Of a stretch of DNA of 64,000 nucleotides, positions 1-8,776 are shown piece after piece; the stretch's first letter is position 1; every line of letters starts with the position of its first letter. A program made the position numbers and the translations under genes. Source of the DNA: Rhizobiaceae bacterium (GTDB lineage: Bacteria; Pseudomonadota; Alphaproteobacteria; Rhizobiales; Rhizobiaceae); NCBI GenBank assembly GCA_016742175.1, contig JACVCH010000001.1, forward strand, positions 124,001 to 188,000, written 5' to 3'. The notes under the pieces were generated by a model. That model worked only from the letters and a program-made list of their open reading frames with translations. It searched no databases and had not been told where the DNA came from.

Positions 1-325
1 CCGACGCCAACGACAGGCCCATGACCGCGCAGAAAGCCCAGAACATGGTCTGCGCCGCCGAAGCCGACATGGATTGGATGCGGAACGAGAAGAACAGGAC
101 GAAGGCGAGGGGCGCGAGCATCACCACCCATTTGAGCGGGCTGGAGAAGATCGGCACGTAGAGCGCAGGCACCGATGCGACGGTGAAGGCGACGACGCCC
201 GTCAGGACGAGGCCGATCGCCATGTAGTTGTAGACGCGCAGCATGTGCTGGCGCAGACCCTCGTCGAAAAGGGCGGCGCTTTGCCGGCCGAAGCCCGCGC
301 TGGTGCCGTAATTGGGCATGTTCAT
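1..325 (-). CDS. Bax inhibitor-1 family membrane protein (3' end outside window)
   Basis: The visible 108 N-terminal residues begin MNMPNYGTSAGFGRQSAALF and contain two hydrophobic segments around residues 36-56 and 64-82. They are joined by the PLKWVVMLAPLAF and FRIQSMSASAAQTMF patterns typical of bacterial YbhL/YccA-like Bax inhibitor-1 proteins. Members are multi-pass inner-membrane proteins linked to ion leak and membrane-protease control. The ATG at 325 is preceded by a good ribosome site (GAGGAGA). The stop codon lies beyond position 1, so the protein is incomplete here. Family assignment is firm; cellular role is inferred. Confidence 0.85.
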   Translation of the reverse strand, partial: MNMPNYGTSAGFGRQSAALFDEGLRQHMLRVYNYMAIGLVLTGVVAFTVASVPALYVPIFSSPLKWVVMLAPLAFVLFFSFRIQSMSASAAQTMFWAFCAVMGLSLAS

Positions 326-349
326 CGAAATTCTCCTCACGAGTGGTGA

Positions 350-1117
350 TCAATAGAGCGTATCGGCGATCCGCTTGGCGGCGGCGTCGAGCTTGCGCGC
401 ATCCCCCGAGGCGACGAGCGCATAGGCGACCTCGCCGATCTGGAAGAAGGCGGCGGACGTTTCGCTTCCGCCAGCGATCGTCGGGCGCACGACGTCGAAC
501 GCTCCGGGGCGCACGGCGAAGAGCGAGACGAGGCCCAAGGTTTCGGTCCCGATCGCCATCTCGACGCTCGGGCCGAAGCGCGAGGGGAAGACCTGCACGT
601 CGCGGACGACCCATTCGTCCGGTAGTTGGGGCATGACGATGCCGGTCGCGGCACGCAGCTCCACCGGATCGTAGTCGGGGACCTCCGGCTGCGAGACCAT
701 GGTGGCGCGCAGCGCGCTCGTCACATGGGCGCGGCGCGCGTCCTCGACATAGGCGGGCGGCGGAGCGGAGGCGACCACCTCGCCGATGCCGAGCGGGCCG
801 ACCGCTTCGTTCGCGAGCCAGCCGACGCCGACGAACACCGCGATCGCGGCGGCCCGGCGCAGCCCCGCCATGAAGCGGTCGCCGCGCAATCCGCGCTCGA
901 CCCGGCGCGCGGCGTCGGCGGTTCGCGGGTCGGAGCGGGTGCCGCGTGCGGCAAGCGCCAGTCGCAGTTCGTCGCGGGCGCGCAGGTCAGCCATGATGCG
1001 CGCCGCCTCCTGAGGATGGGCGGCCAGATGCGCCTCGACGGCGATGCGGCGCGCCGGGTCGAGCTGGTCGTCGACATAGGCGTCGAGGTCGATTTCGCCG
1101 ATGGCGGTATCAATCAT
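350..1117 (-). CDS. Anti-sigma factor, membrane-anchored
   Basis: A protein of about 255 residues. Its N-terminal cytoplasmic part (about 1-80) has the AYVDDQLDPARRIAVEAHLA pattern of anti-sigma factors. One membrane segment follows near 87-105 and then a periplasmic domain. It lies directly downstream of an ECF sigma gene and overlaps it by 8 bases, the standard arrangement for a sigma/anti-sigma pair. The ATG at 1117 is chosen because AGGAGG sits five bases upstream; a GTG at 1120 is the alternative. No HxxxCxxC zinc anti-sigma motif is visible. It probably holds the partner sigma factor at the membrane; the signal is unknown. Confidence 0.85.
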   Translation of the reverse strand: MIDTAIGEIDLDAYVDDQLDPARRIAVEAHLAAHPQEAARIMADLRARDELRLALAARGTRSDPRTADAARRVERGLRGDRFMAGLRRAAAIAVFVGVGWLANEAVGPLGIGEVVASAPPPAYVEDARRAHVTSALRATMVSQPEVPDYDPVELRAATGIVMPQLPDEWVVRDVQVFPSRFGPSVEMAIGTETLGLVSLFAVRPGAFDVVRPTIAGGSETSAAFFQIGEVAYALVASGDARKLDAAAKRIADTLY

Positions 1118-1634
1118 CACGTCCTCCTATGAGACGAAGTGCGGGGCGGTCCGCCACGCTCTCCTCGAACGAACGCAGCGCAGCGCGGGCGCGGCCGATG
1201 CGCGACATCAGCGTGCCGACCGGAATCGAAAGCGCTTCGGCGGCATCCTGATAGGTCAGCCCTTCGATGGCGACGAGATGCAGCGCGGCGCGCTGGTCCT
1301 CGGGCAGGGCATCGAAGGCGCGCCGGATTTGCGCCAGCCGGACCGAATGCTCCTGCGAGGGATCGAAACCTTCTTCGAAAAGTTCCGCCGTTTCCACCTC
1401 GCGCCGACGCTGCGCTTTCGTCCGGCGCAATCCGTCGATGAAGGTGTTGTGCAAGATGGCGAAGAGCCAGGGAAGAGGGCGCGAGCCCGGGCGGAAGCTT
1501 TCGCGTCGTTCATGCGCGCGCACGAGCGCGTCGTGGACGAGATCTTCTGCATCCGCCGGATCGCGCGCCAGCGAACGCGCGTAGCGCCGAAGCGCCGGAA
1601 GCTGGCCTACAATGTCGAAGCGGACTTTGCCCAT
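1110..1634 (-). CDS. ECF-family RNA polymerase sigma factor
   Basis: About 174 residues. Region 2 (about 5-75) includes RDPADAEDLVHDALVRAHER and the PLPWLFAILHNTFID segment. Region 4 (about 108-160) includes LPEDQRAALHLVAIEGLTYQ and VGTLMSRIGRARAAL. This is the two-domain layout of an extracytoplasmic-function sigma factor. The ATG at 1634 is preferred because the longer frame (to 1733) would run about 70 bases into pgpA. It is translated together with the anti-sigma gene that follows. Absence of phyR/nepR neighbours argues against it being EcfG itself. Confidence 0.9.
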   Translation of the reverse strand: MGKVRFDIVGQLPALRRYARSLARDPADAEDLVHDALVRAHERRESFRPGSRPLPWLFAILHNTFIDGLRRTKAQRRREVETAELFEEGFDPSQEHSVRLAQIRRAFDALPEDQRAALHLVAIEGLTYQDAAEALSIPVGTLMSRIGRARAALRSFEESVADRPALRLIGGRDD

Positions 1635-1662
1635 GACCTGTATTACGCAGCCGCCTGCGTCT

Positions 1663-2178
1663 TTAATCCGCCGGGCGTGCAATTTTTCTGCACGGATGCA
1701 GAACCTGCCGCACGAGAAGCATCGCACCGCCAAGGGCGAAACCCAGCGCGATGTCGTCGAGCATGACGCCGATCCCGCCCGGCACGGCCTCGATCCGGTC
1801 GAACGGCCAGGGCTTGAGCCGATCGAGGGCGAGGAACAACAGCGCCGCCATGCCGGAAACGCGGCAGCCGCTACCGCCGATCACGGCAAGCACGGCGGCA
1901 TATCCGGCCACTTCGTCGATCACGATCAGCCGGTTGTCGGAAATGCCGGTCGCGGTCTCCCACACGCCGGACGCCCAGCTGCCGGCAATGGTCGTGCCGA
2001 GCAGCAAGCCAAGCCAGATTCCGCGCGACGATACGCGAAAGGTAAGAGCGAGTGCGAAGACCGATGCGACGGCGAGCCCGGCCCTCAAGGGATCGACGAG
2101 GCCCGCCCCGAACCATGTGGCGATCCACACGGCCGGGGCGGAAGCGTCGAGCCCGTCGGGAAGCGGAAGGAGCGTCAC
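1663..2178 (-). CDS. pgpA: Phosphatidylglycerophosphatase A
   Basis: The 171-residue multi-pass membrane protein shows PgpA hallmarks: the IVIDEVAGYAAVL segment near 86-98 and FLALDRLKPWPFDRIEAVPG followed by IGVMLDDI near 116-143. These carry the conserved acidic residues. The enzyme removes phosphate from phosphatidylglycerol-phosphate at the inner membrane, giving phosphatidylglycerol. It starts with GTG, overlapping the stop of the upstream TerC gene as GTGA, so the two are translationally coupled. Confidence 0.88.
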   Translation of the reverse strand: MTLLPLPDGLDASAPAVWIATWFGAGLVDPLRAGLAVASVFALALTFRVSSRGIWLGLLLGTTIAGSWASGVWETATGISDNRLIVIDEVAGYAAVLAVIGGSGCRVSGMAALLFLALDRLKPWPFDRIEAVPGGIGVMLDDIALGFALGGAMLLVRQVLHPCRKIARPAD

Positions 2179-3203
2179 CGGCCCGGCCGCTCTTCGGCAA
2201 GGCGTGCTTCACGTTGCGCCGCGACAGGGTCGGTATCGGCGCGCGTGGCGAAGAGCGACGCGACGATGCCCGTGGCCAGGATCGCGAAGGTGACGCCGAG
2301 CGAGATCAGTGGCGGGACCTTGTCGATGCCCATCAGGTCGGCGGCGAACACCTTGGAACCGATGAAGATCAGCACGCCAGCCAGCGCGTATTTGAGATAG
2401 ACGAAGCGGTGCGCCATCGCCGACAGGGCGAAATAGAGCGCGCGCAAGCCGAGGATGGCGAAGATGTTCGATGTGTAGACGATGAACGGATCGGTGGTGA
2501 TGGCGAAAATGGCCGGCACGGAATCGACGGCGAAGATGACGTCCGCGATCTCGATCAGGACCAGGGCCATCAGCAGCGGCGTCATGAACAGGACCGGCTT
2601 GCCGGTCTTCGGGTCGGGCTGGCGCACGAGGAATTTAGGGCCATGGAATTCCTCGGTCACGCGAAAGCGCCTCCGCATGAAGGCGATCACCGGATTGTCG
2701 CCGATCGGCTTCTCCTCGTCGGAGGAGAACAGCATCTTGATGCCGGTGATGATGAGGAACCCGGCGAAGATGTAGAGCACCCAGGAGAAGTTCGTCACGA
2801 TGGCCGCGCCCGCACCGATCATGATGGCGCGAAGAACGATGACGCCCAGAATTCCCCAGAACAGGACCCGGTACTGATAGATGCGCGGAACAGCAAAGTA
2901 GGAGAAGATCAGCGCGATGACGAAGACATTGTCCATCGCGAGCGTCTTTTCGACGAGAAAGCCCGTGACGTAGTTGACGGCAGGCTCTTCACCGAGCGTC
3001 CACCAGACGAAGCCGCCGAACGCAAGGCCGAGCGCGATGTAGAAGCCGGACAGCGCGAAGCTCTCCTTGACGCCGATTTCACGGTCGTCCTTGTGCAGGA
3101 CGCCCAGATCGAACACGAGCAGTGCGACGACCACGGTGATGAAGCCAAGCCACATCCAGGCGGGCTTGCCGAGCCAGTCGGCGAACAGAAATGCGAATTC
3201 CAT
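2175..3203 (-). CDS. TerC/Alx family integral membrane protein (probable metal exporter)
   Basis: The 342-residue protein has about nine hydrophobic helices. It carries the family motifs EKTLAMDNVFVIALIF near 85-100 and EIADVIFAVDSVPAIFAITT near 218-237, whose acidic residues sit inside the membrane. TerC/Alx proteins such as E. coli Alx act in manganese efflux or in metallating exported enzymes. GAGGG precedes the ATG at 3203. The 238 bases upstream gave no convincing manganese (yybP-ykoY) riboswitch. The assignment to TerC is firm; the metal is inferred from the family. Confidence 0.9.
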   Translation of the reverse strand: MEFAFLFADWLGKPAWMWLGFITVVVALLVFDLGVLHKDDREIGVKESFALSGFYIALGLAFGGFVWWTLGEEPAVNYVTGFLVEKTLAMDNVFVIALIFSYFAVPRIYQYRVLFWGILGVIVLRAIMIGAGAAIVTNFSWVLYIFAGFLIITGIKMLFSSDEEKPIGDNPVIAFMRRRFRVTEEFHGPKFLVRQPDPKTGKPVLFMTPLLMALVLIEIADVIFAVDSVPAIFAITTDPFIVYTSNIFAILGLRALYFALSAMAHRFVYLKYALAGVLIFIGSKVFAADLMGIDKVPPLISLGVTFAILATGIVASLFATRADTDPVAAQREARLAEERPGR

Positions 3204-3441
3204 GGATAGTCCCTCTCAGGCACCGGCATGAACGACATCGGAAAACGGTCCGACATCGCAAGAGAGCCGGCGCTCTTGCCAGAGGGGCCCGGACCAGCGG
3301 GACGCGCCGCAATTGGTTCGGATGACAGGGAATTTCAAGGAGGTACTCATCACGACGCCGTGACCGGCCGGTATCCCCCGTAAACTTGCGATCCGTCCGG
3401 CGACCAACTAACGAGCGTGGAACGACAACGCGGGATCCGCC

Positions 3442-3945
3442 ATGAAAGCGATGGAGCTTCTGATCGAGCGCATCATCCTTTCGGCGCGTTGGATCCTCGT
3501 CGTCTTGTACGTGGGACTCGCCGCCGCGCTCGGGGTGTACGCGGTCGCCTTCCTCTACAAGCTCGCCAAGGTGACAGGAGACGTCTTCACGCTGGACGAA
3601 TCCGAGATGATCCTCGCCATGCTCGGACTCATCGACGCCGCCCTCGTCGCCAGCCTCATAGTCATGGTGATGATTTCCGGCTACGAGAACTTCGTCAGTC
3701 GGTTCGACGGGCACGACAACGAGGAAATCTCCTGGCTGGGCAAGCTCGATGCCGGAAGCCTGAAGATCAAGGTGGCGTCGTCCATCGTAGCCATTTCCTC
3801 GATCCACCTCCTGCAGATTTTCCTAAACGCCCAGCAATATGACGGCACCCGCCTCATGTGGGCGACGTTGATGCATCTGGCCTTCGTCGTATCCGCGCTG
3901 ATGCTCGGCTACCTCGAGCAGATCATGACGAAGCTGAAGGCGTGA
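3442..3945 (+). CDS. YqhA-family (UPF0114) membrane protein
   Basis: The 167-residue protein starts MKAMELLIERIILSARWILV and has three to four membrane segments. The YENFVSRFDGHDNEEISWLG and KLDAGSLKIKVASSIVAISS blocks are diagnostic of the UPF0114/YqhA family. The function of the family is unknown. The gene is divergent from the terC-pgpA pair. Its TGA at 3943 is followed within about 50 bases by an IS66 remnant, so it forms the left edge of the genomic island. Confidence 0.85.
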   Translation: MKAMELLIERIILSARWILVVLYVGLAAALGVYAVAFLYKLAKVTGDVFTLDESEMILAMLGLIDAALVASLIVMVMISGYENFVSRFDGHDNEEISWLGKLDAGSLKIKVASSIVAISSIHLLQIFLNAQQYDGTRLMWATLMHLAFVVSALMLGYLEQIMTKLKA

Positions 3946-3984
3946 ATTTCGGACGGCAATGATGAGACGCGAGTTCCAGTCCTT

Positions 3985-4891
3985 GGCTTCCAAGGTTTCC
4001 TGCTTCGGCCGATCCACGAGCGGTTGTTCGACCGGCTGAAGGCGTCCGACAAGCTCTTCGCCGACGAGACGACGGCCCCGGTGCTCGATCCCGGCCGCGG
4101 CCGCACCAAGACCGGCCAGCTGTTCGCCTATGCGCGAGACGATCGCCCCTGGGGCGGGATCGATCCGCCCGGCGTCGCCTACCTCTATGCGCCTGACCGA
4201 AAGGCCGAACAGCCCCTGCGGCACCTTCAGGGCTTCGTTGGAATCCTTCAAGTCGACGGCTATGCCGGATACAAGGTGCTGGCCGAGCGCAACGCCGTGA
4301 GCCTGGCCTTCTGCTGGTCGCACGTGCGTCGCCGCTTCTACGAACTGGCGCAGTCCGGACCCGCGCCGATCGCCACGGAGGCGCTCGCCCGCATCGCCGA
4401 ACTCTACAAGATCGAGAGCGAGATCCGGGGCCGCTCGCCCGAAGAGCGGCGCACCGCCCGTCAGGAGAGAAGCCGACCTATCATCGATGCCTTCGAGCCG
4501 TGGCTACGCGGGAAGCTTGCGCTGGTCAGCCAGAAGAGCAAGCTGGCCGAAGCGATCCGCTACCCGCTCTCGCGCTGGGCTGGGCTCGGCCGCTTCCTCG
4601 ACGACGGCCGCGTCGAGATCGACTCCAACGTCGTCGAACGCAGTATCCGCCCCATTGCCCTCAATCGAAAGAATGCGCTCTTCGCCGGCTCCGACGGCGG
4701 CGGCGAACACTGGGCGACGATCGCCTCGCTCATAGAAACCGCGAAGCTCAACGGCGTTGATCCGTTCGCCTACCTCGCCGACGTCATCACCCGCATCGTC
4801 GCCGGTCACCCGCAGAACCAGATCGACGACCTGCTGCCATGGGCCTATGCCCCAGCGCCACTCAAGGCCGTGGCCTGAAAACAGCGGTTAC
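3985..4891 (+). pseudogene. IS66-family transposase remnant (C-terminal part of TnpC) with right end
   Basis: An open frame to 4878 encodes the catalytic half of an IS66 DDE transposase: LFADETTAPVLDPGRGRTKT, DGYAGYKVL, FCWSHVRRRFYE, the DSNVVERSIRPIALNRKNAL block and FAGSDGGGEHWA. The N-terminal leucine-zipper and zinc-finger part and the companion tnpA/tnpB genes are missing. Homology to full-length transposases begins at about GFLLRPIHERLF near 3994, with no start codon there. The sequence ACAGCGGTTAC ending at 4891 matches the GTAA-initiated terminal repeat of IS66 elements, so the right end is probably intact. Beyond it lies a recombinase fragment. The element is certainly not autonomous. 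Confidence 0.88.
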
Positions 4892-4982
4892 TCTGAGTGA
4901 ACGGACGCTTGGTGCCCACCTTCTTTCCGGCGTTCCAAGCCGCACGCTCGCGGATAGCATCATCGAATTGAGAATGGCCCAT
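4892..4982 (-). pseudogene. 5' fragment of a tyrosine recombinase/integrase, cut by IS66
   Basis: Reading leftwards from the ATG at 4982 (ribosome site GAGGAGA), the frame gives MGHSQFDDAIRERAAWNAGK and then KVGTKRPFTQ before reaching the IS66 end at 4891. This is the recognisable start of the short alphaproteobacterial integrase-like proteins, which continue with a WAIRFFL-type block. The rest is absent from the window. I infer that IS66 inserted about 30 codons into this gene and that a later deletion removed the remainder together with the left half of IS66. Confidence 0.6.
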
Positions 4983-5026
4983 TTGAGTTCTCCTCGGCCA
5001 TGAGTGGCCGAAAGAGAAACGTCGCA

Positions 5027-5053
5027 GGATACTGCCGCTCAGGGGCAGTATCC
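5027..5053. repeat. Perfect inverted repeat, 10-bp arms
   Basis: GGATACTGCC and GGCAGTATCC flank a 7-base loop about 45 bases upstream of the recombinase fragment. A shorter hairpin (GGCCA-TGAG-TGGCC, 4996-5009) lies between it and the start codon. Neither has a T-run. The position suggests an operator or a recombinase-related site rather than a terminator, but this is inference. The rest of 4983-5232 holds no gene I can recognise. Confidence 0.4.
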
Positions 5054-5232
5054 GGACGGTCCGCTTTTGGGGATTATTTGCCGTTCGCTGCCGTTTTGGG
5101 TCCGCCTTGTCAGGCAAAGTTTGCCTGGTCAGCACACGACCCCATCTCGGTCGTTCAGCATCCGCTTTCACTAGGACCGCTTTTAGCCCAAGCGGACTTG
5201 CCATTCCAGAATATGACCGCCTAGTGCCGATA

Positions 5233-7749
5233 CTAGAAAGGCGGGCCCGACGTCGTTGATCCCGCCTTGCAACGGCTATTCCCTACAGCACGCGCTCTGA
5301 TTAACCTAGTCAGACGCGCGCGCTGATGAGACAGACTCCGTTCCGCGAACCGCTCTGCCCAGTATCCCTGCAGGCCCAAGTAGCGCGCTAACGTCAGATC
5401 GGAGAGTTCGTGAAGGTCGGACTCGTCGTAAACCGAATGCACGCGTTCACCGTCCTGCTCCTGCCACGCCTGGAATATCCCGTATCCGGCAAGTAGTTCT
5501 GTCCCTGTCAGCACCACCAGCGGATTGCAGGCATGGCCATGAAATACGTCGCGTCGTCCCCACAGCGCAAGTTCACGTAAAACCGCCAGTTCCTGCGGCA
5601 TGTACTCGGATATGTGGCGGAGCGATGAGACAACCATCACTGAGCCAGGAAACCGTGCGGCGACCTGCCTCAGCCCGTCGACCGTTTTCGCGTCAAACGC
5701 GCCGCGACCAAAGCTCTTTGCCTCGCCGAACACCAGCAGTGGCTCTTCGCGTTCGTCGCGGAGGATACCCTCGCGACGATGCCATCCGATGAAGTCGACC
5801 TCTCTGTTGAGCTGCGGAAGACGAAGGCCCGTGGACCAGGTCATCTCGGCGTGGTTGGGATGAGTCAAAGTACGTAGGGTTAGGGCCACAGCATATCCGC
5901 CGCCAGCGTAGTCAGGCGCAGCGAACGGGCCGATGACGCGGTAGAACCAGTTCACCCGGTTTAGGGCCTCCGGCGTCTGGGCGAAGTCGAACTGGTTCAG
6001 GCAGCGCGTGCAGGTCGGGCGATAGGTCAGCGAGTCGAGGTCGTACCAGTTCTGGTACTGGCAGACCGGGCATTGCACCCTCAGACCAGCCCGAAAGACG
6101 TTGGCCTTAAGGAATTGTTCCAGTCCATTCCAGAGACCGAACGCACCCTTAGCGCGTGCGTCGAAGTGTTCTTTGATGACACCGACGTGTTTCGCGCGGT
6201 CTGGAACTGTCGAGATCACGCGCTTGCCGTCGCGGCTAACCTCGGCATGGTTCTCGGCCATCCCGCCCAGCAGCTCGATGGTTCTGCGATCAGCGAATAT
6301 TGCCGCTTGCGCAATGCCGCCCACGGCAGCAATGACCTGAGCGGCGACTTGGCCTTCAGAAGATGGTTGGGCTTCGACGCCTTGGGACTTCAGCCAACCA
6401 ATTACCGCATCGCGCCCGCTTTCCGGACGCACCAGCGAGTAATCGATGCGGTGTTCCTTGGCGAGCACCCAGCCCTCACGGCCTATCCGCAACGTATCGC
6501 CCGTAACCAGGCGGGGATACACGGGCGACCAGAGATTGGATGGGTACACCGTCGCCGCCTCGTCGCCGTATACGGAAGAGCCAGTGGCGATGACATTGAC
6601 CCAGCGCGCGCGCCGGTAGGTCTTCGTGGCATTCACAAAGGCCGGCACGGGCGCGGGCAGCTTGACGTACCCATCTGGGCTCACCGTCTCGTCGAATGAC
6701 GCCGTTGCGGCGGACACAATTATCTTATCCTCGCGCGGTCCGTGGTTCCGCCGAGAATGCGCTGAAAGCGTCGGCATATGAGCGCCAACAACAGACCAAT
6801 CCGGCAACCCGGAGAAATGCTCCGTCCAAAGCGCCTTGCGCCGCTCCTCGGAAATCGACGTTCCAAAGACCAGTGTCGTGTGAAACTTTATACCCGACGG
6901 GTTGCCGGGAATTGGCCGGAAGGTCTCGAGGATGCGCTCGCGGACAAAGTCGCGATGCTCGGCCAGCCATTCGACATTAATCGGCGTGACATGCCGCTCG
7001 ACCAGCCGGAAATTCCAGTAGTCGATGGCATCTCCCGCGTTCTTCGGATCGAAGATGAAGAACGTGTCGTCGCGGCTGCCGCGACCGAGCGACTCTTCCA
7101 GTCCATGTCGCGTGATCCACAGGGGACCGGCGTTGCCTTCGCAAACGAATTTGAGCGCGGCATCCGCGTTGGCAAGTAAAGGCTCAGCCGAGAACACTTC
7201 CTTGTAGGCGTACCGAGTTTCCTCTAGCGCCTCGTCTAGTGGGTACCGTCCGCCGACAAGGTCGAAGAATGCGTCTCCTTCGCTCTCATCGACAATCGCG
7301 AAGGGCTGCTTGTGCCGTCGCTCGTGCTTGAACTCGCGGTCGTACAACTCCTGCATGACCTCAAGAATGTCGATGCCTGCCGCAAAATTCACTCGACCGC
7401 GTTCGTTGACCTCGAAGAATTTCTCCAATGACACGACGCGTGGTAGACCCATGTGGACCTGCTTATCTCTCCAACCTAGCTGTTCCGCCATGCCAGGAAC
7501 AGCTTCGACCAGCGCGTCGGGCTCGAAAAAATCGATGTATCCCCGTGCGATATCGAGACCTTTGGACCGACTGTACGGCGCACTCCAGTGCTCGCCACCA
7601 TTCTCGAAGAACGGGATGATGGGACAGTATCTGCCGCCCCAGACGCACGCTGCGAGCCTCGCCACGCGCGAAACGAGCGAAAGGTCGTCCGGTGGCACCA
7701 GAAATCCCAGACGCATAGGGCGAAGACTGACAGATCCAGTAAGGCGCAT
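5233..7749 (-). CDS. Large island protein with zinc ribbon and PD-(D/E)XK-like nuclease motif; function unknown
   Basis: This is an 838-residue protein I cannot assign to a named family. The N-terminal third contains ACVWGGRYCPIIPFFENGG (about 34-52). Two CxxC pairs at C560/C563 and C580/C583, 16 residues apart, form a likely zinc ribbon. Downstream, EVDFIGWH (D652) followed by LLVFGEAKSFG (E676, K678) has the D-x(n)-E-x-K layout of PD-(D/E)XK nucleases, in a predicted strand context (VFGEAKS, then SVMVVSS). It has no signal peptide or membrane segment. It is the main cargo of the recombinase-trio island, where antiphage genes are common, so a nuclease effector role is a reasonable but untested inference. 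The ATG at 7749 lacks a clear ribosome site; ATG 7716 is an alternative. Confidence 0.7.
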   Translation of the reverse strand: MRLTGSVSLRPMRLGFLVPPDDLSLVSRVARLAACVWGGRYCPIIPFFENGGEHWSAPYSRSKGLDIARGYIDFFEPDALVEAVPGMAEQLGWRDKQVHMGLPRVVSLEKFFEVNERGRVNFAAGIDILEVMQELYDREFKHERRHKQPFAIVDESEGDAFFDLVGGRYPLDEALEETRYAYKEVFSAEPLLANADAALKFVCEGNAGPLWITRHGLEESLGRGSRDDTFFIFDPKNAGDAIDYWNFRLVERHVTPINVEWLAEHRDFVRERILETFRPIPGNPSGIKFHTTLVFGTSISEERRKALWTEHFSGLPDWSVVGAHMPTLSAHSRRNHGPREDKIIVSAATASFDETVSPDGYVKLPAPVPAFVNATKTYRRARWVNVIATGSSVYGDEAATVYPSNLWSPVYPRLVTGDTLRIGREGWVLAKEHRIDYSLVRPESGRDAVIGWLKSQGVEAQPSSEGQVAAQVIAAVGGIAQAAIFADRRTIELLGGMAENHAEVSRDGKRVISTVPDRAKHVGVIKEHFDARAKGAFGLWNGLEQFLKANVFRAGLRVQCPVCQYQNWYDLDSLTYRPTCTRCLNQFDFAQTPEALNRVNWFYRVIGPFAAPDYAGGGYAVALTLRTLTHPNHAEMTWSTGLRLPQLNREVDFIGWHRREGILRDEREEPLLVFGEAKSFGRGAFDAKTVDGLRQVAARFPGSVMVVSSLRHISEYMPQELAVLRELALWGRRDVFHGHACNPLVVLTGTELLAGYGIFQAWQEQDGERVHSVYDESDLHELSDLTLARYLGLQGYWAERFAERSLSHQRARLTRLIRARAVGNSRCKAGSTTSGPPF

Positions 7750-8314
7750 TTTTCAACAATCAAAGAGACAGAGTGACGCCGCTTTCCGACAATAGCTCTT
7801 TCCCTAACACGAATACTGGTCAGACGCGTACGCACTGCCGGACCGGGCTTTGCCCGATCCTCGGTGCATTTCGGCGAGGCGTCGCCACCACCTAGCGCGA
7901 AGATGGCAAAGGAACGGACGCGACCGGAGAGACGATTGCGCGGATGCGTGCCAATGCCGACATGAAGGATCGCGAGCGGCAGGCGCACCCTTGGCCGGAT
8001 GTCCTCTGTTTGCGCAAAGCTGGCGTAAGCGCGTCGAAAGCTGCCTGTCCGCAACCCACCCCATTGCCGAAGTCCGAAGCCAGCCAAGTAATATACCGGC
8101 CGAAAATCGATTTACGGTGCAACGTGTGGCCGTCTACGGACTGCCCACATCTGGACGAAGACTGGTAAAAGAATGATGGTTGTACGACCTTTGGCGGACG
8201 GCCCACCGTCGGTGCAAAGTGGATGTACAGCGGTTCCAAATCAGTCGCTAGGACGTCACCGCCTTATGGCCGAAAGCGATATGGAGCAGGCAGCTGGATG
8301 GACGGTGACCGGCC
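7750..8314. other. 565-base stretch without a supportable gene
   Basis: Several short open frames occur on both strands, but none resembles a known protein, has a convincing ribosome site or is continued by a neighbour. I see no tRNA, repeat or terminator. It probably holds the promoter of the 838-residue gene near its left end. Degraded coding sequence is possible. Confidence 0.4.
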
Positions 8315-8575
8315 TTAGAACTCGTCGTCTTCCTCATCATCGAGATGGTGCCGAGGGGCCGCGCGCAACAGTGCTATTGCTTTTCTAGCTTGGTCGATCG
8401 CTATTTCGGCTTCTCGCAACCTCCCGGACAAACCGGTCTCATCTACCAGCACGCCTCGCCCGTTTGTACGGGGCGTCGCGGAGAGGGTGCTAACGGCCGA
8501 GTACCAGCTATTCAAAAATTTGTCCGTTGCTTGTTGCTGCAGCATCAGTGCTTCCGTATTGGCATCCATTTCCAT
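8315..8575 (-). CDS. Small hypothetical protein with acidic C-terminus
   Basis: From the ATG at 8575 (preceded by GAGAGAA) the product is 86 residues. It has a helical middle (SGLSGRLREAEIAIDQARKA) and an acidic tail, DDEEDDEF. It has no membrane segment or known domain. It lies between the recombinase trio and the 838-residue protein on the same strand, so it may belong to the island cargo. The longer frame from 8689 has no ribosome site. No function is assigned. Confidence 0.45.
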   Translation of the reverse strand: MEMDANTEALMLQQQATDKFLNSWYSAVSTLSATPRTNGRGVLVDETGLSGRLREAEIAIDQARKAIALLRAAPRHHLDDEEDDEF

Positions 8576-8776
8576 TTCTCTCGTGATGTTAAAGCGTAGA
8601 CAGTTGAGCGGCCCGTGATGGAAGCGCTGCCGATATGCGATTAACAAGCCTGCGAAGATGCGAAATTGAGTCCGAATAGCCGAGTCCAATACTCATTGCT
8701 GCGATGAGCAGTTGATTTTCTGCTGGCAAAAAGCTCACCAGGAAGCAAGGCTGGGTATCAACAAATATATTGTCCG

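Noticed and set aside
2052-3209. Long plus-strand frame opposite terC
   Set aside because: It is the antisense of a clear membrane-protein gene; the composition is Arg/Asp/Glu-rich as expected for a mirror frame in GC-rich DNA.
3204-3441. Manganese (yybP-ykoY) riboswitch upstream of the TerC gene
   Set aside because: TerC genes often have one, but I could not match the conserved core of this RNA on the minus strand; only weak complementarity is visible.
7850-8239. Small genes on either strand in the gap before the small acidic protein
   Set aside because: Open frames overlap each other, lack ribosome sites and resemble nothing known.
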